The notes under the pieces were generated by a model, which saw only the letters and a list, made by a program, of their open reading frames with translations, ran no database searches and was not told the origin of the DNA. From Massilia sp. HP4 (GTDB lineage: Bacteria; Pseudomonadota; Gammaproteobacteria; Burkholderiales; Burkholderiaceae_D), in the NCBI RefSeq assembly GCF_005222695.1, contig NZ_STGG01000018.1, positions 1-37,066 of the forward strand: a stretch of DNA of 37,066 nucleotides, in the 5' to 3' direction. How positions within the stretch are numbered: position 1 is the first letter of the stretch; every line of letters begins with the position of its first letter. A program made the translations under genes and the position numbers. Shown here one piece after another: positions 15,284-23,013 of this stretch.

Positions 15284-15316
15284 GGTCGGCGGGTTTCCCG
15301 CCGACGCGTCCAATCG
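15245..15316. repeat. pair of inverted REP-like hairpins at the end of the ABC exporter gene (units 2 and 3)
   Basis: Unit 2, read on the minus strand (15283 to 15245), is CTACGTAGGGTTGGCGGC, then TAT, then GCCGCCGACGCGTTCGAC. Unit 3 on the plus strand (15276-15316) is CTACGTAGGGTCGGCGGG, then TTT, then CCCGCCGACGCGTCCAATCGG. They are head-to-head and share the palindrome CTACGTAG. Both match unit 1 at 185-224. The stem bases differ between units (AGC/GCT, GGC/GCC, GGG/CCC) while pairing is kept. The pair sits between convergent genes, like a BIME. Unit 2 overlaps the coding sequence. Confidence 0.8.
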
Positions 15317-15332
15317 GCTGTCGATCAGCCGT

Positions 15333-16427
15333 TCAATACGTATAGAACATGCGCTGGATTTCCCTTGTGCTGGTCGTCTTGGTCAACGCCAGCATCAACA
15401 GGATCCGCGCTTTCTGCGGGCTCAGGGTATCGGCCACCACGAAGTCCAGCTCATCGTCATTGGCTTCGCCGTTGCGCGCCACGATGCCCTGGCCGACGCG
15501 GCTCGCGCGCACGATCACGACGCCATCCTTGCGCGCCTTGACCAGCGCCGGCCTGGTTTTTGCCGGCAGGCTGCCATTGCCCACGCCCGCATGCACCAGC
15601 CCCCTGGCGCCGGCCGCGACCAGCGCATTGACCGCCACGTCGCCCACGTTGGCATACGCATACGCTACGTCCACCTGCGGCAACGCATCGAGTTTCGAAA
15701 TATCGAACTCGGTGTCCACCGTGTGCTTGCGCGAGACCTCGCGATAGAAGAACGGCTTGCCGCCCTGGATGTAGCCGATCACGCCCAGTTCCGACGTGCG
15801 GAAGGTGTCGGCCGTGGTGGTATTGGCCTTGGTGACGTCGCGCGCTGCGTGGACCTGGTCGTTCATCGCCACCAGCACGCCGCGGCCCGCTGCCTCGGGC
15901 GTGCCGGCCAGGCGCACCGCGTTGTACAGGTTGATCGGGCCGTCGGCCGACAGCGCGGTCGAGGGCCGCATCGAGCCGACTACCACCACCGGCTTCTTGC
16001 TCTTGACCACCAGGTTCAGGAAGTAGGCGGTTTCTTCCAGCGTGTCGGTGCCGTGGGTGATCACGATGCCGTCCACGTTCGATTGGGCCAGCAGCAGGTT
16101 GACGCGCTTGGCCAGCTGCAGCCATTGCGCGTCGCTGATATTTTCGCTGGCGATCTGGAACACCTGCTCGCCGGTGACATTGGCCACCTTCGCGATCTCG
16201 GGCACCGCCTGGATGAGCGACTGCACGCCCACGGTGGCGGCGGTATAGCCGATGGTCGTGGTGCTGGAAGCGCCGGTGCCTGCGATGGTGCCGCCGGTGG
16301 CGAGGATGGTCACGTTCGGCAGCTTGGCCGCAGTGTTGGCAGCTTCGGCTTGCACCGCAGCGGCTGCGAACATGAACAGGAAGCCGAACAGCGCGGCGCG
16401 CGCGCGTGCGGTGGATGGGAACAGCAT
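15333..16427 (-). CDS. ansB: type II (periplasmic) L-asparaginase
   Basis: This 364-residue protein has a signal peptide (residues ~1-28, 'ALFGFLFMFAAAAVQAEA'). Both asparaginase motifs are intact: 'VTILATGGTIAGTG' with the nucleophilic Thr, and 'DGIVITHGTDTLEETAYFL' with the TDT segment. 'VVGSMRPSTALSADGPINLYNAV' is also typical. It hydrolyses asparagine (and often glutamine) to aspartate (glutamate) and ammonia in the periplasm. It lies 38 bases after the amidohydrolase gene on the same strand, with a GAGGAG SD. The Glu/Asp-type symporter gene lies upstream in the same cluster, which fits uptake of its product. Confidence 0.93.
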   Translation of the reverse strand: MLFPSTARARAALFGFLFMFAAAAVQAEAANTAAKLPNVTILATGGTIAGTGASSTTTIGYTAATVGVQSLIQAVPEIAKVANVTGEQVFQIASENISDAQWLQLAKRVNLLLAQSNVDGIVITHGTDTLEETAYFLNLVVKSKKPVVVVGSMRPSTALSADGPINLYNAVRLAGTPEAAGRGVLVAMNDQVHAARDVTKANTTTADTFRTSELGVIGYIQGGKPFFYREVSRKHTVDTEFDISKLDALPQVDVAYAYANVGDVAVNALVAAGARGLVHAGVGNGSLPAKTRPALVKARKDGVVIVRASRVGQGIVARNGEANDDELDFVVADTLSPQKARILLMLALTKTTSTREIQRMFYTY

Positions 16428-16465
16428 ATTACGTCTCCTCGATACTCAAAAACTCGGCGCGCCAA

Positions 16466-17749
16466 TCAAGGCTTCTTGTAGACCACGCCGTCCTTCATCA
16501 CAAACTTGACCTGCTCGAGCACTTTCACGTCCTTCAACGGGTCGCCCTCGACCGCGATGATGTCGGCCGCGAAGCCGGCGTCGACCGCGCCCAGGCGCTT
16601 TGGCTGGTCGAGCAGGATGGCCGCGTTGACGGTGGCCGCGCGGATCGCCTCGATCGGCGTCATGCCCGCTTCGACCATATAGCCGAATTCCTTCGCGTTC
16701 TCGCCGTGCGGGAACACGCCGGCATCGGTGCCGAAGGCGATCTTCACGCCGGCTTGATGAGCACGACCGAAAGTGGCCTGCAGCTGGGGACCGATCGCGG
16801 CCGCTTTCGGTCGCACCAGGGCGGAATAATAATCCGGATCCTTCGCCTTGTCCGCCACGTAGCGGCCGGCCGAGATGGTCGGCACGTACCAGCCGCCGCT
16901 CTTCTTGAACAGGGCGATGACCTCGTCGTCCATCAGCGTGCCGTGCTCGATCGAGTCGACGCCGACGCGCAGCGCGCGCTTCATGCCTTCAGCGCCGTGG
17001 GCGTGGGCGGCGACGCGAAAACCATAATCCTTGGCGGTGCTGACCACGGCGCGCAGCTCGTCCTCGGTGTATTGCGAGTTGTGGCCGCTGGCGGCCTGGC
17101 TCAGCACGCCGCCGGTGGCGGTAACCTTGATCAGGTCGGCGCCATCCTTGTAGCGGGTGCGCACCGCCTGGCGCGCTTCTTCGGGGCTGTTGAGCACACC
17201 CTCGGTCGGGCCGGGCGTGCCGATCTTCTCGGACAGGAAATGCGACAGGTTGTTGGTCGGGTCGGCGTGGCCGCCGGTCGTGGCCAGCGATTTGCCGGCG
17301 GTGAACATGCGCGGGCCCGGCACTTCGCCGGCGGCGATGGCGCGCTTGAGCGAGATGTTCAGGTTGTCGTTGGCGCCCAGGTCGCGCACCGTGGTGAAGC
17401 CGGCCATCAGGGTGCGCTCGGCATATTTCACGGAACGGTAAGCCATGTCGGCCGGGTTCGCGGCCAGGCGGTCGCGGTAGGCGTCGACCGCCGGCTGGGT
17501 TTCGCTGGTCAGGTGCACGTGCATGTCGATCAGGCCCGGCAGGCACGTGTGGCGCGACAGGTCGATATTGCCGGCGGCTTGCGTCATGGGGCCGACCGAC
17601 ACGATGCTGCCGTTTTCGATCACGATGCTGACGCGCTCGCGCCAGCTGCCTTTCTGGACGTCCAGCAGGCGGCCGCAATCGACCGTCTGGGTGGCGGCGT
17701 GGGCGCTGTTCAGGGCCAGCAGCATGCCGGCGGCAACCATGTGTTTCAT
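16466..17749 (-). CDS. periplasmic metal-dependent amidohydrolase (Xaa-Pro/Xaa-amino-acid dipeptidase-like)
   Basis: This 427-residue protein starts at the ATG at 17749, chosen for its AAGGAG SD and because it opens a signal peptide ([15 protein letters not shown]). It is an amidohydrolase-superfamily protein: '[11 protein letters not shown]' (HxH metal site), '[12 protein letters not shown]' with the metal-bridging Lys, 'AAHAHGAEG', '[11 protein letters not shown]' and '[12 protein letters not shown]' with the catalytic Asp. Relatives characterised as prolidases or carboxypeptidase-like dipeptidases share this pattern. The exact peptide preference is not readable. It sits between the symporter and asparaginase genes, suggesting release of amino acids in the periplasm. 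Confidence 0.88.
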   Translation of the reverse strand: MKHMVAAGMLLALNSAHAATQTVDCGRLLDVQKGSWRERVSIVIENGSIVSVGPMTQAAGNIDLSRHTCLPGLIDMHVHLTSETQPAVDAYRDRLAANPADMAYRSVKYAERTLMAGFTTVRDLGANDNLNISLKRAIAAGEVPGPRMFTAGKSLATTGGHADPTNNLSHFLSEKIGTPGPTEGVLNSPEEARQAVRTRYKDGADLIKVTATGGVLSQAASGHNSQYTEDELRAVVSTAKDYGFRVAAHAHGAEGMKRALRVGVDSIEHGTLMDDEVIALFKKSGGWYVPTISAGRYVADKAKDPDYYSALVRPKAAAIGPQLQATFGRAHQAGVKIAFGTDAGVFPHGENAKEFGYMVEAGMTPIEAIRAATVNAAILLDQPKRLGAVDAGFAADIIAVEGDPLKDVKVLEQVKFVMKDGVVYKKP

Positions 17750-17773
17750 CTCTCGCTCCTTGTTGTCATTATA

Positions 17774-17803
17774 AAAAAGGCCCTCCATCGCTGGAAGGCC
17801 TCG
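17774..17803 (-). terminator. intrinsic terminator after the symporter gene
   Basis: On the minus strand AGGCC-TTCC and GGA-GGGCCT form a stem around AGCGAT, followed by TTTTTT (17780-17775). It lies 27 bases past the symporter stop and 25 bases before the dipeptidase start. It would separate the symporter from the two hydrolase genes at least partly. Confidence 0.75.
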
Positions 17804-17830
17804 GGTATTACGGGCAGCCGCTCGCCACGT

Positions 17831-19099
17831 CTACTTCAGCGGTGAGACGGCGGGTTCCTTGTTCGGTTCTCCCAGGTCGCCCTCCCACTTGGCGACGACG
17901 GCGGTGGCGATGCCGTTGCCGATCACATTGGTGGCCGAGCGGGCCATGTCCAGGAAGTGGTCGATCGCCAGCAGCAGCAACAGGCCGGCTTCGGGGATGT
18001 CGAACTGGTTCAGGGTCGCGGCGATCACGACCAGCGAGGCGCGCGGCACGCCGGCCATGCCCTTCGAGGTCAGCATCAGCACCAGCATCATGGTGATCTG
18101 GGTGCCGACCGACAGGTCGATGCCGTAGGCCTGGGCGATGAAGACGGCCGCGAAGGTGCAGTACATCATCGAGCCGTCCAGGTTGAACGAGTAGCCGATC
18201 GGCAGCACGAACGAGGCCAGGCGGTTCTTGACGCCGAAGCGCTCCAGGCTTTCCAGGGTTTTCGGGAACGCGGCTTCGGACGAGGCGGTCGAGAAGGCCA
18301 GCACGGTCGGGCCGCGCAGCTCGGAGATCAGGCGCAGGATGCGCGGGCCGATGACGGCCATGCCGATGCCGATCAGGACGATCCACAACAGCGCGATGCC
18401 GAAGTAGAACTGGGCCATGAAGATGCCGTAGGTCGACAGCACGCCCAGGCCGCTCTTGGCGATGATGCCGGCCACCGCCGCGAACACCGCGATCGGGGCG
18501 AAGTTCATCACGTAGCCGGTCAGCTTGAGCATCACGTGGGCGACGCCGTCGATGGCGTCGATCATCGGCGTGGCGCGCGCGCCGACGGCCGCGGCGGCGG
18601 TGCCGAAGAACAGCGAGAACACCACGATCTGCAGGATCTCGTTCTTGGCCATGCCGTCGACGATCGAGGTCGGGATCAGGTGGCTGATGAAGTCCTTCAG
18701 CGTCAGGCTGCCGGTGGTGATGCCCGACTGCGCGTCGACCGGCGGCATCATGCCAGCCGCGAACAGCGCGTCGCCCGGACGGAAGATGTTCACCAGGACC
18801 AGGCCCAGCGACAGCGAGATGACCGAGGCGATCATGAACCAGCCCAGCGCCTTGATGCCGATGCGGCCGACTTCCTTGGCGTCGCCCATCTTGGCGATGC
18901 CGACCACCAGGGTCGCGAACACCAGCGGCGCGATGATCATCTTGATCAGGCGCAGGAACATCGTGGTAATCAGCGACATCGTGTCGGAGAAGCTCGTCGC
19001 GCCCGCGGTGTCCGTGTTGGCGTTGACCAGGTAGCCGACCACGATGCCGATTACCAGGGCGATCATGATGAAGGTAGTCAGGCGGTTTCGATTATTCAT
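17831..19099 (-). CDS. gltP: dicarboxylate/amino acid:cation symporter (DAACS, GltP/DctA family)
   Basis: This 422-residue inner-membrane protein has about eight TM helices and the two re-entrant hairpins of the GltPh fold. The serine-rich hairpin 1 reads 'FSTASSEAAFPKTLES', and the TM7 substrate/Na+ motif reads 'SFNLDGSMMYCTFAAVFIAQA', split here as SFNLDGSMMY and CTFAAVFIAQA. It takes up glutamate, aspartate or C4-dicarboxylates with H+ or Na+; which one is not decided by sequence. AGGAAG precedes the ATG. It has a near-consensus promoter 130 bases upstream and its own terminator, and is followed by the dipeptidase and asparaginase genes. Confidence 0.92.
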   Translation of the reverse strand: MNNRNRLTTFIMIALVIGIVVGYLVNANTDTAGATSFSDTMSLITTMFLRLIKMIIAPLVFATLVVGIAKMGDAKEVGRIGIKALGWFMIASVISLSLGLVLVNIFRPGDALFAAGMMPPVDAQSGITTGSLTLKDFISHLIPTSIVDGMAKNEILQIVVFSLFFGTAAAAVGARATPMIDAIDGVAHVMLKLTGYVMNFAPIAVFAAVAGIIAKSGLGVLSTYGIFMAQFYFGIALLWIVLIGIGMAVIGPRILRLISELRGPTVLAFSTASSEAAFPKTLESLERFGVKNRLASFVLPIGYSFNLDGSMMYCTFAAVFIAQAYGIDLSVGTQITMMLVLMLTSKGMAGVPRASLVVIAATLNQFDIPEAGLLLLLAIDHFLDMARSATNVIGNGIATAVVAKWEGDLGEPNKEPAVSPLK

Positions 19100-19232
19100 A
19101 AAGCTTCCTGTCGTGTGGACCTGTGCAGGGCCGGCGGCGGCGGATCGCGCTGTCGCTGGCAGATTGTTCGGGCAATGACCGGTTTTCGAGGACCGAAGGC
19201 CGGTTGATACTGAAGATTATGGCAAGTTCCGC

Positions 19233-19261
19233 AGTATCCTAGGCACAGTTAGTGCTGTCAA
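19233..19261 (-). promoter_or_regulatory. strong sigma70-type promoter of the symporter gene
   Basis: On the minus strand TTGACA (19261-19256), a spacer of exactly 17 bases and GATACT (19238-19233) are present. The -35 is perfect. Inside the spacer lies the small dyad GCAC-TAACT-GTGC. Transcription would start near 19226, giving a leader of about 127 bases. The rest of the 19100-19374 gap holds nothing else I can identify. Confidence 0.72.
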
Positions 19262-19374
19262 GCACGCGTACACCCTTGCCGTTACGGCAATCCGACCTGC
19301 CTTTCAGGGGGCCTGAACGCACCCCACGCGGCGCGGCGCAGGTAAAATACGCCATTCGTTTTTCGAGAGCCGCC

Positions 19375-20424
19375 ATGTCCACCATCGAGACCCCAGACAC
19401 CATCACCATCACCCGCCCCGACGACTGGCACCTGCACCTGCGCGACGGCGCGGCGATGGCCAGCGTGCTGCCGCACACCGCCCGCCAGTTCGGCCGCGCG
19501 ATCGTGATGCCGAACCTGAAGCCGCCGGTTACCACCGCGGCCATGGCGCAGGAATACCGCGCCCGCATCCTGGCCGCGCTGCCGGAAGCGATGTCGTTTG
19601 AACCGCTGATGACGCTGTACCTGACCAATAACACCGATCCGGACGAGATCCGGCGCGCCCAGGACACCGGCTTGATCCACGCGGTCAAGCTGTACCCGGC
19701 CGGCGCCACTACCAACTCGGACGCCGGCGTCACCGACCTCAAGAACTGCTACAAGGTACTCGAAGTGATGCAGGAAGTCGGCATGCCGCTGCTGGTGCAC
19801 GGCGAAGTCACCGACAACGAGATCGACCTGTTCGACCGCGAAGCCGTGTTCATCGAGCGCGTGATGCGCCCGCTGCGCAAGGACATGCCGGCCCTGAACG
19901 TCGTGTTCGAGCACATCACCACCAAGGATGCGGCCCAGTACGTGGCCGAAGCCGAAGGCCCGATCGCGGCCACCATCACCGCCCACCACCTGCTGTACAA
20001 CCGCAACGAGATCTTCCGTGGCGGCATCCGCCCGCACTTCTACTGCCTGCCGGTGTTGAAGCGCGAAGAACACCGCCTGGCGCTGGTCACCGCCGCCACC
20101 AGCGGCGACGAGCGCTTCTTCCTGGGCACCGACTCGGCGCCGCACGCGGTGCATACCAAGTACGCCGCCTGCGGCTGCGCCGGTTGCTACACCGCGCTGC
20201 ACGCGATGGAGCTGTATACCGAAGCCTTCGCCCAGGCCGGCGCGCTCGACAAGCTGGAAGCCTTCGCCAGCTTCAACGGACCGGCCTTCTACAACCTGCC
20301 GCGGAACGAAGGCACGATCACGCTCAAGCGTGAAAGCTGGACCCTGCCCGAATCCGTGCCGATGGGCGAGCACCAACTGGTGCCGCTCAATGCGGGCGAG
20401 AGTATCAACTGGAAGATGGTATAA
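19375..20424 (+). CDS. pyrC: dihydroorotase, class II
   Basis: This 349-residue protein is the usual PyrC length. Seen are '[10 protein letters not shown]' (metal-binding HxH plus the substrate Arg), '[18 protein letters not shown]' with the carbamylated Lys, 'PLLVHGEV', '[12 protein letters not shown]' and '[12 protein letters not shown]' with the catalytic Asp. It closes carbamoyl-aspartate to dihydroorotate in pyrimidine synthesis. The frame is open from 19252, but the ATG at 19375 is the start matching the family N-terminus. The next gene begins eight bases after its stop, so pyrC heads a four-gene run. Confidence 0.96.
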   Translation: MSTIETPDTITITRPDDWHLHLRDGAAMASVLPHTARQFGRAIVMPNLKPPVTTAAMAQEYRARILAALPEAMSFEPLMTLYLTNNTDPDEIRRAQDTGLIHAVKLYPAGATTNSDAGVTDLKNCYKVLEVMQEVGMPLLVHGEVTDNEIDLFDREAVFIERVMRPLRKDMPALNVVFEHITTKDAAQYVAEAEGPIAATITAHHLLYNRNEIFRGGIRPHFYCLPVLKREEHRLALVTAATSGDERFFLGTDSAPHAVHTKYAACGCAGCYTALHAMELYTEAFAQAGALDKLEAFASFNGPAFYNLPRNEGTITLKRESWTLPESVPMGEHQLVPLNAGESINWKMV

Positions 20425-20432
20425 GCGGCACC

Positions 20433-21224
20433 GTGCTGCCGCCGATCGACTGGGCCCACCCGTGGTACGACACGGTGCGCCCGGCGTTTGAACGCGCCGC
20501 GCCGCCGCCCGAAGGTTTCATCGATGCCTTCAACCTGGCGGCGCGCGCGCTCGACCTGCGTAATGGCGCCGGCATGCCCTTGTCCTTCGTGCCGCAGTCC
20601 GCGCTGCCGGAAGCGACGGCCTATGAAGAATTCATTGGCGCCACCGGCCAGGTGCCGACCCGCGACAACCTGCACGACTTCTTCAATGCGCTGGTGTGGC
20701 AGACCTTCCCGGGTATCAAGCGCGCGCTGAACGCGCTGCAGGCGGCGCAGATCGCAAAGGCAGGCGTCGGCAAGTCGCGTGGCCCTGCGCGCGATGCGGC
20801 CACCATCTTCGACGAGAACGCGGCCTTGCTGGTGGTGCGCGACAATGCAGAAGGGCGCTCGTTGGTCGAGGATTTGCGTGCGCACCGCTGGCTCACGGCC
20901 CTGTACGATAAGCGAGGCATGTTCGGCCGCGACGCCGAGGCCTGGCTGTTCGGCCACGCGCTGATGGAAAAGCTGGTGGCGCCGCGCAAGGCGATCACCG
21001 CGCATACGCGGGTGGTGTTTGCCGGCGACGATTATTTTGGGCTGGAATGGGACGCGCGCCGGGCCTGGATCGACCGCGCAGTCACGGCCAGCCTGGAAAA
21101 TGAAGCGTTGACGCCGGGCGGCTTCACGCCGCTGCAGGTGCTGGGGATTCCCGGCTGGTGGCCTGGACAAGACCCGGATTTTTATCTGGATACGACTGTA
21201 TTTCGTCCCAAGCGGACGGCATGA
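20433..21224 (+). CDS. DUF3025 domain protein
   Basis: This 263-residue protein of unknown function is recognisable as DUF3025 by 'LPEATAYEEFIGATGQVPTRDNLHDFFNALVW', split here as LPEATAYEEFIGATG and QVPTRDNLHDFFNALVW, and by the C-terminal 'PGGFTPLQVLGIPGWWPGQ'. There is no signal peptide or membrane helix. It starts at a GTG eight bases after pyrC, so it is almost certainly co-transcribed and perhaps coupled. Its stop abuts the next gene. Nothing in the sequence indicates a reaction. Confidence 0.85.
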   Translation: MLPPIDWAHPWYDTVRPAFERAAPPPEGFIDAFNLAARALDLRNGAGMPLSFVPQSALPEATAYEEFIGATGQVPTRDNLHDFFNALVWQTFPGIKRALNALQAAQIAKAGVGKSRGPARDAATIFDENAALLVVRDNAEGRSLVEDLRAHRWLTALYDKRGMFGRDAEAWLFGHALMEKLVAPRKAITAHTRVVFAGDDYFGLEWDARRAWIDRAVTASLENEALTPGGFTPLQVLGIPGWWPGQDPDFYLDTTVFRPKRTA

Positions 21225-21236
21225 ATGGAGAAGCCG

Positions 21237-22226
21237 ATGGCTGAAACGGTACGCTGGGGGATCCTCGGCACGGGCAAGATTTCCCGTGCCTTCGCCAATG
21301 CGCTCAAGGACGTGCCGGGCGCCGTACTGGCCGCCGTGGGCTCGCGCAGCCAGGACAAGGCGTCAGCCTTCGCCGACGAATTCGGCGCACTGGCCAGCTA
21401 CGGTTCTTGCGAGCTGCTGGCCCGGGCCGAGGGCGTCGACCTGATTTATATCGGCACGCCGCATCCGGAACATGCCGCGAACGCCTTGATGGCGCTGCGC
21501 GCCGGTAAAGGCGTGCTGTGCGAAAAACCGTTCACGATGAACCTGCGCGAGGCCGAGCAGGTCGTCACGCTGGCGCGCTCGAAGCGCCTGTTCCTGATGG
21601 AAGCGATGTGGACGCGCTACCTGCCGGCCTATCTGGAAGTAAAACGCATCCTGGCCTCGGGCGAGATCGGCACGCCGCGCCAGGTCGTCGCCGATTTCGG
21701 CTTCGCGGCCAATTTCGGGCCCGAGCACCGCGTGTTCAACCCCGAGCTGGGTGGCGGCGCGCTGCTCGACCTGGGCATCTATCCGCTGTCGGTGGCGGCG
21801 GGCCTCCTGGGCCCCGTGCTCGAAGTGCGCGCCCAGGCCGAGATGGGCGCGACCGGCGTCGACGTGCAGACGGGCTTCACGCTCAAGCACGAAGGTGGCG
21901 CCATGTCGGTCTGCAGCTGCTCGCTGCTAGCGCGTACCCCGGCCGAGCTGACCGTGTCGGGCGAGCGCGGCCAGGTGCGGATGAACACGATGTTCCACCG
22001 CGCGACCTCGGTTACCGTCAAATTGGAGGATGGCAGCGAGCGCACGATCGAGACGCCGTATGTCGGCAACGGCTATGTGCACGAGGCGATCGAGGCCCAG
22101 CGCTGCTGGCGCGAGGGGCTGCTGGAAAGCCCGTCGATGACGCTCAATGAGACGCTGGCGCTGATGGGCGTGATGGACGAGATCCGGCGCCAGATCGGCC
22201 TGCGCTACGCAGCCGACCGCGGCTGA
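21237..22226 (+). CDS. Gfo/Idh/MocA family NAD(P)-dependent oxidoreductase
   Basis: This 329-residue protein has an N-terminal Rossmann fold ('GILGTGKISRAFANAL', 'AAVGSRS', 'DLIYIGTPHPEHAANAL') and the family motif 'LCEKPFTMNLREAEQV', whose EKP lysine is catalytic. The C-terminal alpha/beta domain contains 'FNPELGGGALLDLGIYPL'. The last helices resemble trans-1,2-dihydrobenzenediol/D-xylose dehydrogenase relatives, but the substrate is undetermined. ATG 21237 is preferred over ATG 21225 because GGAG lies five bases before it. It is third in the pyrC run; a link to pyrimidine synthesis is not evident. Confidence 0.88.
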   Translation: MAETVRWGILGTGKISRAFANALKDVPGAVLAAVGSRSQDKASAFADEFGALASYGSCELLARAEGVDLIYIGTPHPEHAANALMALRAGKGVLCEKPFTMNLREAEQVVTLARSKRLFLMEAMWTRYLPAYLEVKRILASGEIGTPRQVVADFGFAANFGPEHRVFNPELGGGALLDLGIYPLSVAAGLLGPVLEVRAQAEMGATGVDVQTGFTLKHEGGAMSVCSCSLLARTPAELTVSGERGQVRMNTMFHRATSVTVKLEDGSERTIETPYVGNGYVHEAIEAQRCWREGLLESPSMTLNETLALMGVMDEIRRQIGLRYAADRG

Positions 22227-22236
22227 AGGGACTTTC

Positions 22237-22596
22237 ATGAAACTCGGGAGCGTCACGCCGATCCTGCGCATCTTCGACGAGGCCAAGGCGCGCGAGTTCT
22301 ATGTCGTTTACCTCGGCTTTGCGGTCGACTGGGACCATCGTTTCGGGCCCGGCATGCCGCTCTATCTGCAGGTCTCGCGCGGCGATTGCGTGCTGCACCT
22401 GAGCGAGCATCATGGCGATTGCTGTCCTGGCGCGGCGCTACGGATCGAGGTCGACGATATCGATGGCCTGCATGCGGAGCTGAGCGCCAAACAGTATGGT
22501 TACGCGCGGCCCGGGATCGAGGACACGCCGTGGGAGTCGCGTGAGCTGAGCGTCAAGGATCCGTTCGGGAACCGGCTCACGTTCGCCAGCATGTAA
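22237..22596 (+). CDS. VOC superfamily protein (glyoxalase/bleomycin-resistance-like)
   Basis: This 119-residue protein has a single vicinal-oxygen-chelate module pair: 'VTPILRIFDEAKAREFYVVYLGF' (split as VTPILRIFDEAKA and REFYVVYLGF), 'LYLQVSRGDCVLHLSEHHGD', then 'PWESRELSVKDPFGNRLTFA'. The pattern resembles bleomycin-binding and related small VOC proteins more than glyoxalase I. Function could be drug binding, or a dioxygenase or isomerase reaction. An AAGGGA SD is visible. It is last in the pyrC run and converges, seven bases apart, with the small Cys-rich gene; no terminator hairpin is seen. Confidence 0.85.
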   Translation: MKLGSVTPILRIFDEAKAREFYVVYLGFAVDWDHRFGPGMPLYLQVSRGDCVLHLSEHHGDCCPGAALRIEVDDIDGLHAELSAKQYGYARPGIEDTPWESRELSVKDPFGNRLTFASM

Positions 22597-22603
22597 GACG
22601 CGC

Positions 22604-23002
22604 TCAGTCGGCCACCGGCGCATCCACGATAAGCCGCGCATCGAGCGCGCGAATGCGGGGCTCGACGTAATAGCCGCCCGCCTCGACATACGTCAGGCAG
22701 TAGCGCAGGCATACCGTGCACTGCTGCACCGAGCAGCGGTTGTACGGAAAATAATGGATGGCGATCGGCGCATCGGGCGACCAGTAATTGGTCCCGCTCG
22801 GGTGATATTCGGCGAAGGTCGGCTCGTCATACGGGTCGCCCGCCAGCGTGCCGGCCGGGCGCATGTGCGCCTGCGGGAAGGACACCGGGGTGCGCGTCCA
22901 TCCGGGGTAGCTGGCGATCTCGCAGCCGCAGCCGGCCGTCACCAGGGCCGAGGCCTGGGCCAGGGCCGTCAACCCATCGATATCCAGCGCTTGTTCCGAC
23001 AT
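22604..23002 (-). CDS. small Cys-rich hypothetical protein coupled to recG
   Basis: I do not recognise this protein by function. It is 132 residues, soluble and acidic at the N-terminus. It has 'GCGCE' near residue 25 and a cluster 'CSVQQCTVCLRYCLTY' (C-x4-C-x2-C-x3-C), followed by 'EAGGYYVEPRIRALD'. This suggests metal or Fe-S binding. Three starts compete. ATG 23014 overlaps the recG stop (TGATG), whereas ATG 23002 has GGAGG five bases upstream and is chosen. Tight spacing means it is read from the recG message. Codon use looks like that of its neighbours. Confidence 0.72.
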   Translation of the reverse strand: MSEQALDIDGLTALAQASALVTAGCGCEIASYPGWTRTPVSFPQAHMRPAGTLAGDPYDEPTFAEYHPSGTNYWSPDAPIAIHYFPYNRCSVQQCTVCLRYCLTYVEAGGYYVEPRIRALDARLIVDAPVAD

Positions 23003-23013
23003 CATTTCCTCCA

